Positions 43,049-58,767 of a stretch of DNA of 64,000 nucleotides are shown here, one piece after another; the stretch's first letter is position 1; each line of letters opens with the position of its first letter. This DNA comes from Astropecten irregularis (taxonomy: Eukaryota; Echinodermata; Asteroidea; Paxillosida; Astropectinidae): assembly GCA_963971285.1 (NCBI GenBank), contig OZ020258.1, positions 10,808,614 to 10,872,613 of the forward strand. Direction: 5' to 3'. Under the pieces are notes generated by a model. The model did not search any database. It was not told the origin of the DNA and saw only the letters and a program-made list of their open reading frames with translations. The translations under genes were made by a program, and so were the position numbers.

Positions 43049-46000
43049 TATAGTTATACCTACGAAGCCCAATTCGTGATTGATGATAGATACACGTACG
43101 AAGCCCAATTCGTGATTGATGGTAGATACACGTACGAAGCCCAATTCGTGATTGATGGTAGATATACCTATGAAGCCAAATTCGTGATTGATGATAGATA
43201 CACGTACGAAGCCCAATTCGTGATTGATGGTAGATATACGTACGAAGCCCAATTCGTGATTGATGGTAGCTATACCTATGAAGCCCAATTCGTGATTGAT
43301 GGTAGATATACGTACGAAGCTAAATTCGTGATTGATGGTAGATATACGTACGAAGCCCAATTCGTGATTGATGGTAGATACACGTACGAAGCCCAATTCG
43401 TGATTGATGGTAGATATACGTACGAAGCCCAATTCGTGATCGAGGGTAGATATACGTACGAAGCCCAATTCGTGATAGATGGTAGATACACGTACGAAGC
43501 CCAATTCGTGATTGATGGTAGATATACGTACGAAGCCCAATTCGTGATTGATGGTAGCTATACCTATGAAGCCCAATTCGTGATTGATGGTAGATATACG
43601 TACGAAGCCAAATTCGTGATTGATGGTAGATATACGTACGAAGCCCAATTCGTGATTGATGGTAGATACACGTACGAAGCCAAATTCTTGATTGATGGTA
43701 GACACACGTACGAAGCCCAATTCGTGATTGATGGTTGATATACGTACGAAGCCCAATTCGTGATTGATGGTAGACACACGTACGAAGCCCAATTCGTGAT
43801 TGATGGTAGATATACCTAAGAAGCCCAATTCGTGATTGATGGTAGATATACGTACGAAGCCCAATTCGTGATTGATGGTATCTATACCTATGAAGCCCAA
43901 TTCGTGATTGATGATAGATACACGTACGAAGCCCAATTCGTGATTGATGGTATAGCTATACCTACGAAGCCCAATTCGTGATTGATGATAGATACACGTA
44001 CGAAGCCCAATTCGTGATTGATGGTAGATACACGTACGAAGCCCAATTCGTGATTGATGGTAGATATACCTATGAAGCCAAATTCGTGATTGATGATAGA
44101 TACACGTACGAAGCCCAATTCGTGATTGATGGTAGATATACGTACGAAGCCCAATTCGTGATTGATGGTAGCTATACCTATGAAGCCCAATTTGTGATTG
44201 ATGGTAGATATACGTACGAAGCTAAATTCGTGATTGATGGTAGATATACGTACGAAGCCCAATTCGTGATTGATGGTAGATACACGTACGAAGCCCAATT
44301 CGTGATTGATGGTAGATATACGTACGAAGCCCAATTCGTGATCGAGGGTAGATATACGTACGAAGCCCAATTCGTGATAGATGGTAGATACACGTACGAA
44401 GCCCAATTCGTGATTGATGGTAGATATACGTACGAAGCCCAATTCGTGATTGATGGTAGCTATACCTATGAAGCCCAATTCGTGATTGATGGTAGATATA
44501 CGTACGAAGCCAAATTCGTGATTGATGGTAGATATACGTACGAAGCCCAATTCGTGATTGATGGTAGATACACGTACGAAGCCCAATTCGTGATTGATGG
44601 TAGACACACGTACGAAGCCCAATTCGTGATTGATGGTAGATATACGTACGAAGCCCAATTCGTGATTGATGGTAGACACACGTACGAAGCCCAATTCGTG
44701 ATTGATGGTAGATATACGTACGAAGCCCAATTCGTGATTGATGGTATAGCTATACCTACGAAGCCCAATTCGTGATTGATGGTAGATATACGTACGAAGC
44801 CCAATTCGTGATTGATGGTAGCTATACCTATGAAGCCCAATTCGTGATTGATGGTAGATATACGTACGAAGCCAAATTCGTGATTGATGGTAGATATACG
44901 TACGAAGCCCAATTCGTGATTGATGGTAGATACACGTACGAAGCCCAATTCGTGATTGATGGTAGACACACATACGAAGCCCAATTCGTGATTGATGGTA
45001 GATACACGTACGAAGCCCAATTCGTGATTGATGGTAGACACACATACGAAGCCCAATTCGTGATTGATGGTAGATATACGTACGAAGCCCAATTCGTGAT
45101 TGATGGTAGCTATACCTATGAAGCCCAATTCGTGATTGATGGTAGATATACGTACGAAGCCCAATTCGTGATTGATGGTAGATACACGTACGAAGCCCAA
45201 TTCGTGATTGATGGTAGATATACGTACGAAGCCCAATTCGTGATTGATGGTAGATATACGTACGAAGCCCAATTCGTGATTGATGGTAGATATGCGTACG
45301 AAGCCCAATTCGTGATTGATGGTAGCTATACCTATGAAGCCCAATTCGTGATTGATGATAGATACACGTACGAAGCCCAATTCGTGATTGATGGTAGCTA
45401 TACCTATGAAGCCCAATTCGTGATTGATGATAGATACACGTACGAAGCCCAATTCGTGATTGATGGTAGATATACGTACGAAGCCCAATTCGTGATTGAT
45501 GGTCGATACACGTACGAAGCCCAATTCGTGATTGATGGTAGATATACCTATGAAGCCCAATTCGTGATTGATGATAGATACACGTACGAAGCCCAATTCG
45601 TGATTGATGGTAGATATACGTACGAAGCCCAATTCGTGATTGATGGTAGATATACGTACGAAGCCCAATTCATGATTGATGGTAGATACACGTACGAAGC
45701 CCAATTCGTGATTGATGGTAGATATACGTACGAAGCCCAATTCGTGATTGATGGTAGATATACGTACGAAGCCCAATTCGTGATTGATGGTAGATATACC
45801 TATGAAGCCCAATTCGTGATTGATGGTAGACACACGTACGAAGCCCAATTTGTGATTGATGGTAGCTATACCTATGAAGCCCAATTCGTGATTGATGGTA
45901 GATACAAGCACGAAGCCCAATACGTGATTGATGGTAGACACACGTTCGAAGCCCAATTCGTGATTGATGGTAAATATACGTACGAAGCCCAATTCGTGAT

Positions 46001-47266
46001 TGATGGTAGATATACGTACGAAGCCCAATTCATGATTGATGGTAGATACACGTACGAAGCCCAATTCGTGATTGATGGTAGCTATACCTATGAAGCCCAA
46101 TTCGTGATTGATGATAGATACACGTACGAAGCCCAATTCGTGATTGATGGTAGATATACGTACGAAGCCCAATTCGTGATTGATGGTCGATACACGTACG
46201 AAGCCCAATTCGTGATTGATGGTAGATATACCTATGAAGCCCAATTCGTGATTGATGATAGATACACGTACGAAGCCCAATTCGTGATTGATGGTAGATA
46301 TACGTACGAAGCCCAATTCGTGATTGATGGTAGCTATACCTATGAAGCCCAATTCGTGATTGATGGTAGATATACGTACGAAGCCAAATTCGTGATTGAT
46401 GGTAGATATACGTACGAAGCCCAATTCGTGATTGATGGTAGATACACGTACGAAGCCCAATTCGTGATTGATGGTAGACACACGTACGAAGCCCAATTCG
46501 TGATTGATGGTAGATATACGTACGAAGCCCAATTCGTGATTGATGGTAGACACACGTACGAAGCCCAATTCGTGATTGATGGTAGATATACGTACGAAGC
46601 CCAATTCGTGATTGATGGTAGACACACGTACGAAGCCCAATTCGTGATTGATGGTAGATATACCTAAGAAGCCCAATTCGTGATTGATGGTAGATATACG
46701 TACGAAGCCCAATTCGTGATTGATGGTATCTATACCTATGAAGCCCAATTCGTGATTGATGATAGATACACGTACGAAGCCCAATTCGTGATTGATGGTA
46801 GATATACGTACGAAGCCCAATTCGTGATTGATGGTAGATATACGTACGAAGCCAAATTCGTGATTGATGGTAGATATACGTACGAAGCCCAATTCGTGAT
46901 TGATGGTAGATACACGTACGAAGCCCAATTCGTGATTGATGGTAGACACACGTACGAAGCCCAATTCGTGATTGATGGTAGATATACGTACGAAGCCCAA
47001 TTCGTGATTGATGGTAGACACACGTACGAAGCCCAATTCGTGATTGATGGTAGATATACGTACGAAGCCCAATTCGTGATTGATGGTAGACACACGTACG
47101 AAGCCAAATTCGTGATTGATGGTAGATATACCTAAGAAGCCCAATTCGTGATTGATGGTAGATATACGTACGAAGCCCAATTCGTGATTGATGGTATCTA
47201 TACCTATGAAGCCCAATTCGTGATTGATGATAGATACACGTACGAAGCCCAATTCGTGATTGATGG
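43049..47266. repeat. Higher-order satellite repeat, 4,218 bp, copy 1
   Basis: The 38-bp marker monomers at 43,049 (TATAGTTATACC), 43,951 and 44,745 (TATAGCTATACC) recur at 47,267, 48,169 and 48,963, each exactly 4,218 bp later. 4,218 equals 114 monomers of 36 bp plus three of 38 bp. Rare monomers between them, such as CGAGGGTAGATAT and TACAAGCACGAAG, recur at matching places. Confidence 0.92.
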
Positions 47267-50200
47267 TATAGTTATACCTACGAAGCCCAATTCGTGATTG
47301 ATGATAGATACACGTACGAAGCCCAATTCGTGATTGATGGTAGATACACGTACGAAGCCCAATTCGTGATTGATGGTAGATATACCTATGAAGCCAAATT
47401 CGTGATTGATGATAGATACACGTACGAAGCCCAATTCGTGATTGATGGTAGATATACGTACGAAGCCCAATTCGTGATTGATGGTAGCTATACCTATGAA
47501 GCCCAATTCGTGATTGATGGTAGATATACGTACGAAGCTAAATTCGTGATTGATGGTAGATATACGTACGAAGCCCAATTCGTGATTGATGGTAGATACA
47601 CGTACGAAGCCCAATTCGTGATTGATGGTAGATATACGTACGAAGCCCAATTCGTGATCGAGGGTAGATATACGTACGAAGCCCAATTCGTGATAGATGG
47701 TAGATACACGTACGAAGCCCAATTCGTGATTGATGGTAGATATACGTACGAAGCCCAATTCGTGATTGATGGTAGCTATACCTATGAAGCCCAATTCGTG
47801 ATTGATGGTAGATATACGTACGAAGCCAAATTCGTGATTGATGGTAGATATACGTACGAAGCCCAATTCGTGATTGATGGTAGATACACGTACGAAGCCA
47901 AATTCTTGATTGATGGTAGACACACGTACGAAGCCCAATTCGTGATTGATGGTTGATATACGTACGAAGCCCAATTCGTGATTGATGGTAGACACACGTA
48001 CGAAGCCCAATTCGTGATTGATGGTAGATATACCTAAGAAGCCCAATTCGTGATTGATGGTAGATATACGTACGAAGCCCAATTCGTGATTGATGGTATC
48101 TATACCTATGAAGCCCAATTCGTGATTGATGATAGATACACGTACGAAGCCCAATTCGTGATTGATGGTATAGCTATACCTACGAAGCCCAATTCGTGAT
48201 TGATGATAGATACACGTACGAAGCCCAATTCGTGATTGATGGTAGATACACGTACGAAGCCCAATTCGTGATTGATGGTAGATATACCTATGAAGCCAAA
48301 TTCGTGATTGATGATAGATACACGTACGAAGCCCAATTCGTGATTGATGGTAGATATACGTACGAAGCCCAATTCGTGATTGATGGTAGCTATACCTATG
48401 AAGCCCAATTTGTGATTGATGGTAGATATACGTACGAAGCTAAATTCGTGATTGATGGTAGATATACGTACGAAGCCCAATTCGTGATTGATGGTAGATA
48501 CACGTACGAAGCCCAATTCGTGATTGATGGTAGATATACGTACGAAGCCCAATTCGTGATCGAGGGTAGATATACGTACGAAGCCCAATTCGTGATAGAT
48601 GGTAGATACACGTACGAAGCCCAATTCGTGATTGATGGTAGATATACGTACGAAGCCCAATTCGTGATTGATGGTAGCTATACCTATGAAGCCCAATTCG
48701 TGATTGATGGTAGATATACGTACGAAGCCAAATTCGTGATTGATGGTAGATATACGTACGAAGCCCAATTCGTGATTGATGGTAGATACACGTACGAAGC
48801 CCAATTCGTGATTGATGGTAGACACACGTACGAAGCCCAATTCGTGATTGATGGTAGATATACGTACGAAGCCCAATTCGTGATTGATGGTAGACACACG
48901 TACGAAGCCCAATTCGTGATTGATGGTAGATATACGTACGAAGCCCAATTCGTGATTGATGGTATAGCTATACCTACGAAGCCCAATTCGTGATTGATGG
49001 TAGATATACGTACGAAGCCCAATTCGTGATTGATGGTAGCTATACCTATGAAGCCCAATTCGTGATTGATGGTAGATATACGTACGAAGCCAAATTCGTG
49101 ATTGATGGTAGATATACGTACGAAGCCCAATTCGTGATTGATGGTAGATACACGTACGAAGCCCAATTCGTGATTGATGGTAGACACACATACGAAGCCC
49201 AATTCGTGATTGATGGTAGATACACGTACGAAGCCCAATTCGTGATTGATGGTAGACACACATACGAAGCCCAATTCGTGATTGATGGTAGATATACGTA
49301 CGAAGCCCAATTCGTGATTGATGGTAGCTATACCTATGAAGCCCAATTCGTGATTGATGGTAGATATACGTACGAAGCCCAATTCGTGATTGATGGTAGA
49401 TACACGTACGAAGCCCAATTCGTGATTGATGGTAGATATACGTACGAAGCCCAATTCGTGATTGATGGTAGATATACGTACGAAGCCCAATTCGTGATTG
49501 ATGGTAGATATGCGTACGAAGCCCAATTCGTGATTGATGGTAGCTATACCTATGAAGCCCAATTCGTGATTGATGATAGATACACGTACGAAGCCCAATT
49601 CGTGATTGATGGTAGCTATACCTATGAAGCCCAATTCGTGATTGATGATAGATACACGTACGAAGCCCAATTCGTGATTGATGGTAGATATACGTACGAA
49701 GCCCAATTCGTGATTGATGGTCGATACACGTACGAAGCCCAATTCGTGATTGATGGTAGATATACCTATGAAGCCCAATTCGTGATTGATGATAGATACA
49801 CGTACGAAGCCCAATTCGTGATTGATGGTAGATATACGTACGAAGCCCAATTCGTGATTGATGGTAGATATACGTACGAAGCCCAATTCGTGATTGATGG
49901 TAGATATACCTATGAAGCCCAATTCGTGATTGATGGTAGACACACGTACGAAGCCCAATTTGTGATTGATGGTAGCTATACCTATGAAGCCCAATTCGTG
50001 ATTGATGGTAGATACACGTACGAAGCCCAATACGTGATTGATGGTAGACACACGTTCGAAGCCCAATTCGTGATTGATGGTAAATATACGTACGAAGCCC
50101 AATTCGTGATTGATGGTAGATATACGTACGAAGCCCAATTCATGATTGATGGTAGATACACGTACGAAGCCCAATTCGTGATTGATGGTAGCTATACCTA

Positions 50201-51376
50201 TGAAGCCCAATTCGTGATTGATGATAGATACACGTACGAAGCCCAATTCGTGATTGATGGTAGATATACGTACGAAGCCCAATTCGTGATTGATGGTCGA
50301 TACACGTACGAAGCCCAATTCGTGATTGATGGTAGATATACCTATGAAGCCCAATTCGTGATTGATGATAGATACACGTACGAAGCCCAATTCGTGATTG
50401 ATGGTAGATATACGTACGAAGCCCAATTCGTGATTGATGGTAGCTATACCTATGAAGCCCAATTCGTGATTGATGGTAGATATACGTACGAAGCCAAATT
50501 CGTGATTGATGGTAGATATACGTACGAAGCCCAATTCGTGATTGATGGTAGATACACGTACGAAGCCCAATTCGTGATTGATGGTAGACACACGTACGAA
50601 GCCCAATTCGTGATTGATGGTAGATATACGTACGAAGCCCAATTCGTGATTGATGGTAGACACACGTACGAAGCCCAATTCGTGATTGATGGTAGATATA
50701 CGTACGAAGCCCAATTCGTGATTGATGGTAGACACACGTACGAAGCCCAATTCGTGATTGATGGTAGATATACCTAAGAAGCCCAATTCGTGATTGATGG
50801 TAGATATACGTACGAAGCCCAATTCGTGATTGATGGTATCTATACCTATGAAGCCCAATTCGTGATTGATGATAGATACACGTACGAAGCCCAATTCGTG
50901 ATTGATGGTAGATATACGTACGAAGCCCAATTCGTGATTGATGGTAGATATACGTACGAAGCCAAATTCGTGATTGATGGTAGATATACGTACGAAGCCC
51001 AATTCGTGATTGATGGTAGATACACGTACGAAGCCCAATTCGTGATTGATGGTAGACACACGTACGAAGCCCAATTCGTGATTGATGGTAGATATACGTA
51101 CGAAGCCCAATTCGTGATTGATGGTAGACACACGTACGAAGCCCAATTCGTGATTGATGGTAGATATACGTACGAAGCCCAATTCGTGATTGATGGTAGA
51201 CACACGTACGAAGCCAAATTCGTGATTGATGGTAGATATACCTAAGAAGCCCAATTCGTGATTGATGGTAGATATACGTACGAAGCCCAATTCGTGATTG
51301 ATGGTATCTATACCTATGAAGCCCAATTCGTGATTGATGATAGATACACGTACGAAGCCCAATTCGTGATTGATGG
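47267..51376. repeat. Higher-order satellite repeat, copy 2 (4,110 bp)
   Basis: The next TATAGTTATACC marker is at 51,377, so this copy is 108 bp, or three monomers, shorter than copy 1. One former TACAAGCACG monomer here reads TACACGTACG. Confidence 0.88.
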
Positions 51377-52170
51377 TATAGTTATACCTACGAAGCCCAA
51401 TTCGTGATTGATGATAGATACACGTACGAAGCCCAATTCGTGATTGATGGTAGATACACGTACGAAGCCCAATTCGTGATTGATGGTAGATATACCTATG
51501 AAGCCAAATTCGTGATTGATGATAGATACACGTACGAAGCCCAATTCGTGATTGATGGTAGATATACGTACGAAGCCCAATTCGTGATTGATGGTAGCTA
51601 TACCTATGAAGCCCAATTCGTGATTGATGGTAGATATACGTACGAAGCTAAATTCGTGATTGATGGTAGATATACGTACGAAGCCCAATTCGTGATTGAT
51701 GGTAGATACACGTACGAAGCCCAATTCGTGATTGATGGTAGATATACGTACGAAGCCCAATTCGTGATCGAGGGTAGATATACGTACGAAGCCCAATTCG
51801 TGATAGATGGTAGATACACGTACGAAGCCCAATTCGTGATTGATGGTAGATATACGTACGAAGCCCAATTCGTGATTGATGGTAGCTATACCTATGAAGC
51901 CCAATTCGTGATTGATGGTAGATATACGTACGAAGCCAAATTCGTGATTGATGGTAGATATACGTACGAAGCCCAATTCGTGATTGATGGTAGATACACG
52001 TACGAAGCCAAATTCTTGATTGATGGTAGACACACGTACGAAGCCCAATTCGTGATTGATGGTAGATATACGTACGAAGCCCAATTCGTGATTGATGATA
52101 GACACACGTACGAAGCCCAATTCGTGATTGATGGTAGATATACGTACGAAGCCCAATTCGTGATTGATGG

Positions 52171-52428
52171 TATAGCTATACCTACGAAGCCCAATTCGTG
52201 ATTGATGGTAGATATACGTACGAAGCCCAATTCGTGATTGATGGTAGATATACGTACGAAGCCCAATTCGTGATTGATGGTATAGCTATACCTACGAAGC
52301 CCAATTCGTGATTGATGGTAGATACACGTACGAAGCCCAATTCGTGATTGATGGTAGATATACGTACGAAGCCCAATTCGTGATTGATGGTATAGCTATA
52401 CCTATGAAGCCCAATTCGTGATTGATGG
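52171..52428. repeat. Local amplification of the 38-bp marker monomer
   Basis: TATAGCTATACC occurs at 52,171, 52,281 and 52,391, 110 bp apart (36 + 36 + 38), forming a three-monomer tandem. Confidence 0.85.
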
Positions 52429-55400
52429 AAGATATACCTAAGAAGCCCAATTCGTGATTGATGGTAGATATACGTACGAAGCCCAATTCGTGATTGATGG
52501 TATCTATACCTATGAAGCCCAATTCGTGATTGATGATAGATACACGTACGAAGCCCAATTCGTGATTGATGGTAGATATACGTACGAAGCCCAATTCGTG
52601 ATTGATGGTAGATATACGTACGAAGCCAAATTCGTGATTGATGGTAGATATACGTACGAAGCCCAATTCGTGATTGATGGTAGATACACGTACGAAGCCC
52701 AATTCGTGATCGATGGTAGATATACGTATGAAGCCCAATTTGTGATTGATGGTAGATATACGTATGAAGCCCAATTCGTGATTGATGGTAGCTATACCTA
52801 TGAAGCCCAATTCGTGATCGATGGTAGATATACCTATGAAGCCCAATTCGTGATTGATGGTAGATATACGTACGAAGCCCAATTCGTGATTGATGGTCGA
52901 TACACGTACGAAGCCCAATTCGTGATTGATGGTAGATATACCTAAGAAGCCCAATTCGTGATTGATGATAGATACACGTACGAAGCCCAATTCGTGATTG
53001 ATATAGTAGATATACGTACGAAGTCCAATTCGTGATTGATGGTAGATATACGTACGAAGCCCAATTCGTGATTGATGGTAGCTATACCTATGAAGCCCAA
53101 TTCGTGATTGATGGTAGATATACGTACGAAGCCAAATTCGTGATTGATGGTAGATATACGTACGAAGCCCAATTCGTGATTGATGGTAGATACACGTACG
53201 AAGCCCAATTCGTGATTGATGGTAGACACACATACGAAGCCCAATTCGTGATTGATGGTAGATACACGTACGAAGCCCAATTCGTGATTGATGGTAGACA
53301 CACATACGAAGCCCAATTCGTGATTGATGGTAGATATACGTACGAAGCCCAATTCGTGATTGATGGTAGACACACGTACGAAGCCCAATTCGTGATTGAT
53401 GGTAGATATATGTACGAAGCCCAATTCGTGATTGATGGTAGATATACGTACGAAGCCCAATTTGTGATTGATGGTAGACACACGTACGAAGCCCAATTCG
53501 TGATTGATGGTAGATATACGTACGAAGCCCAATTCGTGATTGATGGTAGATACACGTACGAAGCCCAATTCGTGATTGATGGTAGATATACCTATGAAGC
53601 CCAATTCGTGATTGATGGTAGATACACGTACGAAGCCCAATTCGTGATTGATGGTAGATATACCTATGAAGCCCAATTCGTGATTGATGGTAGATACACG
53701 TACGAAGCCCAATACGTGATTGATGGTAGATATACCTATGAAGCCCAATTCGTGATTGATGGTAGATACACGTACGAAGCCCAATACGTGATTGATGGTA
53801 GACACACGTACGAAGCCCAATTCGTGATTGATGGTAGATACACGTACGAAGCCCAATACGTGATTGATGGTAGACACACGTACGAGGCCCAATTCGTGAT
53901 TGATGGTAAATATACGTACGAAGCCCAATTCGTGATTGATGGTAGATATACGTACGAAGCCCAATTCATGATTGATGGTAGATACACGTACGAAGCCCAA
54001 TTCGTGATTGATGGTAGCTATACCTATGAAGCCCAATTCGTGATTGATGATAGATACACGTACGAAGCCCAATACGTGATTGATGGTAGACACACGTACG
54101 AAGCCCAATTCGTGATTGATGGTAGATACACGTACGAAGCCCAATACGTGATTGATGGTAGACACACGTACGAAGCCCAATTCGTGATTGATGATAATTA
54201 CACGTACGAAGCCCAATTCGTGATTGATGGTAGATATACGTACGAAGCCCAATTCGTGATTGATGGTAGCTATACCTATGAAGCCCAATTCGTGATTGAT
54301 GGTAGATATACGTACGAAGCCAAATTCGTGATTGATGGTAGATATACGTACGAAGCCCAATTCGTGATTGATGGTAGATACACGTACGAAACCCAATTCG
54401 TGATTGATGGTAGACACACGTACGAAGCCCAATTCGTGATTGATGGTAGATATACGTACGAAGCCCAATTCGTGATTGATGGTAGACACACGTACGAAGC
54501 CCAATTCGTGATTGATGGTAGATATACCTAAGAAGCCCAATTCGTGATTGATGGTAGATATACGTACGAAGCCCAATTCGTGATTGATGGTATCTATACC
54601 TATGAAGCCCAATTCGTGATTGATGATAGATACACGTACGAAGCCCAATTCGTGATTGATGGTAGATATACGTACGAAGCCCAATTCGTGATTGATGGTA
54701 GATATACGTACGAAGCCAAATTCGTGATTGATGGTAGATATACGTACGAAGCCCAATTCGTGATTGATGGTAGATACACGTACGAAGCCCAATTCGTGAT
54801 TGATGGTAGACACACGTACGAAGCCCAATTCGTGATTGATGGTAGATATACGTACGAAGCCCAATTCGTGATTGATGGTAGACACACGTACGAAGCCCAA
54901 TTCGTGATTGATGGTAGATATACGTACGAAGCCCAATTCGTGATTGATGGTAGACACACGTACGAAGCCCAATTCGTGATTGATGGTAGATATACCTAAG
55001 AAGCCCAATTCGTGATTGATGGTAGATATACGTACGAAGCCCAATTCGTGATTGATGGTATCTATACCTATGAAGCCCAATTCGTGATTGATGATAGATA
55101 CACGTACGAAGCCCAATTCGTGATTGATGGTATAGCTATACCTACGAAGCCCAATTCGTGATTGATGATAGATACACGTACGAAGCCCAATTCGTGATTG
55201 ATGGTAGATACACGTACGAAGCCCATTTCGTGATTGATGGTAGATATACCTATGAAGCCAAATTCGTGATTGATGATAGATACACGTACGAAGCCCAATT
55301 CGTGATTGATGGTAGATATACGTACGAAGCCCAATTCGTGATTGATGGTAGCTATACCTATGAAGCCCAATTTGTGATTGATGGTAGATATACGTACGAA

Positions 55401-57031
55401 GCTAAATTCGTGATTGATGGTAGATATACGTACGAAGCCCAATTCGTGATTGATGGTAGATACACGTACGAAGCCCAATTCGTGATTGATGGTAGATATA
55501 CGTACGAAGCCCAATTCGTGATCGAGGGTAGATATACGTACGAAGCCCAATTCGTGATAGATGGTAGATACACGTACGAAGCCCAATTCGTGATTGATGG
55601 TAGATATACGTACGAAGCCCAATTCGTGATTGATGGTAGCTATACCTATGAAGCCCAATTCGTGATTGATGGTAGATATACGTACGAAGCCAAATTCGTG
55701 ATTGATGGTAGATATACGTACGAAGCCCAATTCGTGATTGATGGTAGATACACGTACGAAGCCCAATTCGTGATTGATGGTAGACACACGTACGAAGCCC
55801 AATTCGTGATTGATGGTAGATATACGTACGAAGCCCAATTCGTGATTGATGGTAGACACACGTACGAAGCCCAATTCGTGATTGATGGTAGATATACGTA
55901 CGAAGCCCAATTCGTGATTGATGGTATAGCTATACCTACGAAGCCCAATTCGTGATTGATGGTAGATATACGTACGAAGCCCAATTCGTGATTGATGGTA
56001 TCTATACCTATGAAGCCCAATTCGTGATTGATGATAGATAGATGTACGAAGCCCAATTCGTGATTGATGGTAGATATACGTACGAAGCCCAATTCGTGAT
56101 TGATGGTAGATATACGTACGAAGCCAAATTCGTGATTGATGGTAGATATACGTACAAAGCCCAATTCGTGATTGATGGTAGATACACGTACGAAGCCCAA
56201 TTCGTGATCGATGGTAGATATACGTATGAAGCCCAATTGGTGATTGATGGTAGATATACGTATGAAGCCCAATTCGTGATTGATGGTAGCTATACCTATG
56301 AAGCCCAATTCGTGATCGATGGTAGATATACCTATGAAGCCCAATTCGTGATTGATGGTAGATATACGTACGAAGCCCAATTCGTGATTGATGGTCGATA
56401 CACGTACGAAGCCCAATTCGTGATTGATGGTAGATATACCTAAGAAGCCCAATTCGTGATTGATGATAGATACACGTACGAAGCCCAATTCGTGATTGAT
56501 GGTAGATATACGTACGAAGCCCAATTCGTGATTGATGGTCGATACACGTACGAAGCCCAATTCGTGATTGATGGTAGATATACCTATGAAGCCCAATTCG
56601 TGATTGATGATAGATACACGTACGAAGCCCAATTCGTGATTGATGGTAGATATACGTACGAAGCCCAATTCGTGATTGATGGTAGCTATACCTATGAAGC
56701 CCAATTCGTGATTGATGGTAGATATACGTACGAAGCCCAATTCGTGATTGATGGTAGATATACGTACGAAGCCAAATTCGTGATTGATGGTAGATATACG
56801 TACGAAGCCCAATTCGTGATTGATGGTAGATACACGTACGAAGCCCAATTCGTGATTGATGGTAGACACACGTACGAAGCCCAATTCGTGATTGATGGTA
56901 GATATACGTACGAAGCCCAATTCGTGATTGATGGTAGACACACGTACGAAGCCCAATTCGTGATTGATGGTAGATATACGTACGAAGCCCAATTCGTGAT
57001 TGATGGTAGATATACCTAAGAAGCCCAATTC

Positions 57032-58767
57032 GTGATTGATGGTAGATATACGTACGAAGCCCAATTCGTGATTGATGGTATCTATACCTATGAAGCCCAA
57101 TTCGTGATTGATGATAGATATACGTACGAAGCCCAATTCGTGATTGATGGTAGATATACGTACGAAGCCAAATTCGTGATTGATGGTAGATATACGTACG
57201 AAGCCCAATTCGTGATTGATGGTAGATACACGTACGAAGCCCAATTCGTGATTGATGGTAGACACACGTACGAAGCCCAATTCGTGATTGATGGTAGATA
57301 TACGTACGAAGCCCAATTCGTGATTGATGGTAGATATACGTACGAAGCCCAATTCGTGATTGATGGTATCTATACCTATGAAGCCCAATTCGTGATTGAT
57401 GATAGATACACGTACGAAGCCCAATTCGTGATTGATGGTATAGCTATACCTACGAAGCCCAATTCGTGATTGATGATAGATACACGTACGAAGCCCAATT
57501 CGTGATTGATGGTAAATATACGTACGAAGCCCAATTCGTGATTGATGGTAGATATACGTACGAAGCCCAATTCATGATTGATGGTAGATACACGTACGAA
57601 GCCCAATTCGTGATTGATGGTAGCTATACCTATGAAGCCCAATTCGTGATTGATGATAGATACACGTACGAAGCCCAATTCGTGATTGATGGTAGCTATA
57701 CCTATGAAGCCCAATTCGTGATTGATGATAGATACACGTACGAAGCCCAATTCGTGATTGATGGTAGATATACGTACGAAGCCCAATTCGTGATTGATGG
57801 TCGATACACGTACGAAGCCCAATTCGTGATTGATGGTAGATATACCTATGAAGCCCAATTCGTGATTGATGATAGATACACGTACGAAGCCCAATTCGTG
57901 ATTGATGGTAGATATACGTACGAAGCCCAATTCGTGATTGATGGTAGCTATACCTATGAAGCCCAATTCGTGATTGATGGTAGATATACGTACGAAGCCC
58001 AATTCGTGATTGATGGTAGATATACGTACGAAGCCAAATTCGTGATTGATGGTAGATATACGTACGAAGCCCAATTCGTGATTGATGGTAGATACACGTA
58101 CGAAGCCCAATTCGTGATTGATGGTAGACACACGTACGAAGCCCAATTCGTGATTGATGGTAGATATACGTACGAAGCCCAATTCGTGATTGATGGTAGA
58201 CACACGTACGAAGCCCAATTCGTGATTGATGGTAGATATACGTACGAAGCCCAATTCGTGATTGATGGTAGACACACGTACGAAGCCCAATTCGTGATTG
58301 ATGGTAGATATACCTAAGAAGCCCAATTCGTGATTGATGGTAGATATACGTACGAAGCCCAATTCGTGATTGATGGTATCTATACCTATGAAGCCCAATT
58401 CGTGATTGATGATAGATATACGTACGAAGCCCAATTCGTGATTGATGGTAGATATACGTACGAAGCCAAATTCGTGATTGATGGTAGATATACGTACGAA
58501 GCCCAATTCGTGATTGATGGTAGATACACGTACGAAGCCCAATTCGTGATTGATGGTAGACACACGTACGAAGCCCAATTCGTGATTGATGGTAGATATA
58601 CGTACGAAGCCCAATTCGTGATTGATGGTAGATATACGTACGAAGCCCAATTCGTGATTGATGGTATCTATACCTATGAAACCCAATTCGTGATTGATGA
58701 TAGATACACGTACGAAGCCCAATTCGTGATTGATGGTATAGCTATACCTACGAAGCCCAATTCGTGA
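57032..58767. repeat. Satellite higher-order duplication with 1,298-bp offset
   Basis: Segment 57,032-57,469 recurs at 58,330-58,767, including the 38-bp marker at 57,439 and 58,737. 1,298 equals 35 monomers of 36 bp and one of 38 bp. The ACCCAATTC substitution at 58,681 is absent from the first copy. Confidence 0.85.
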
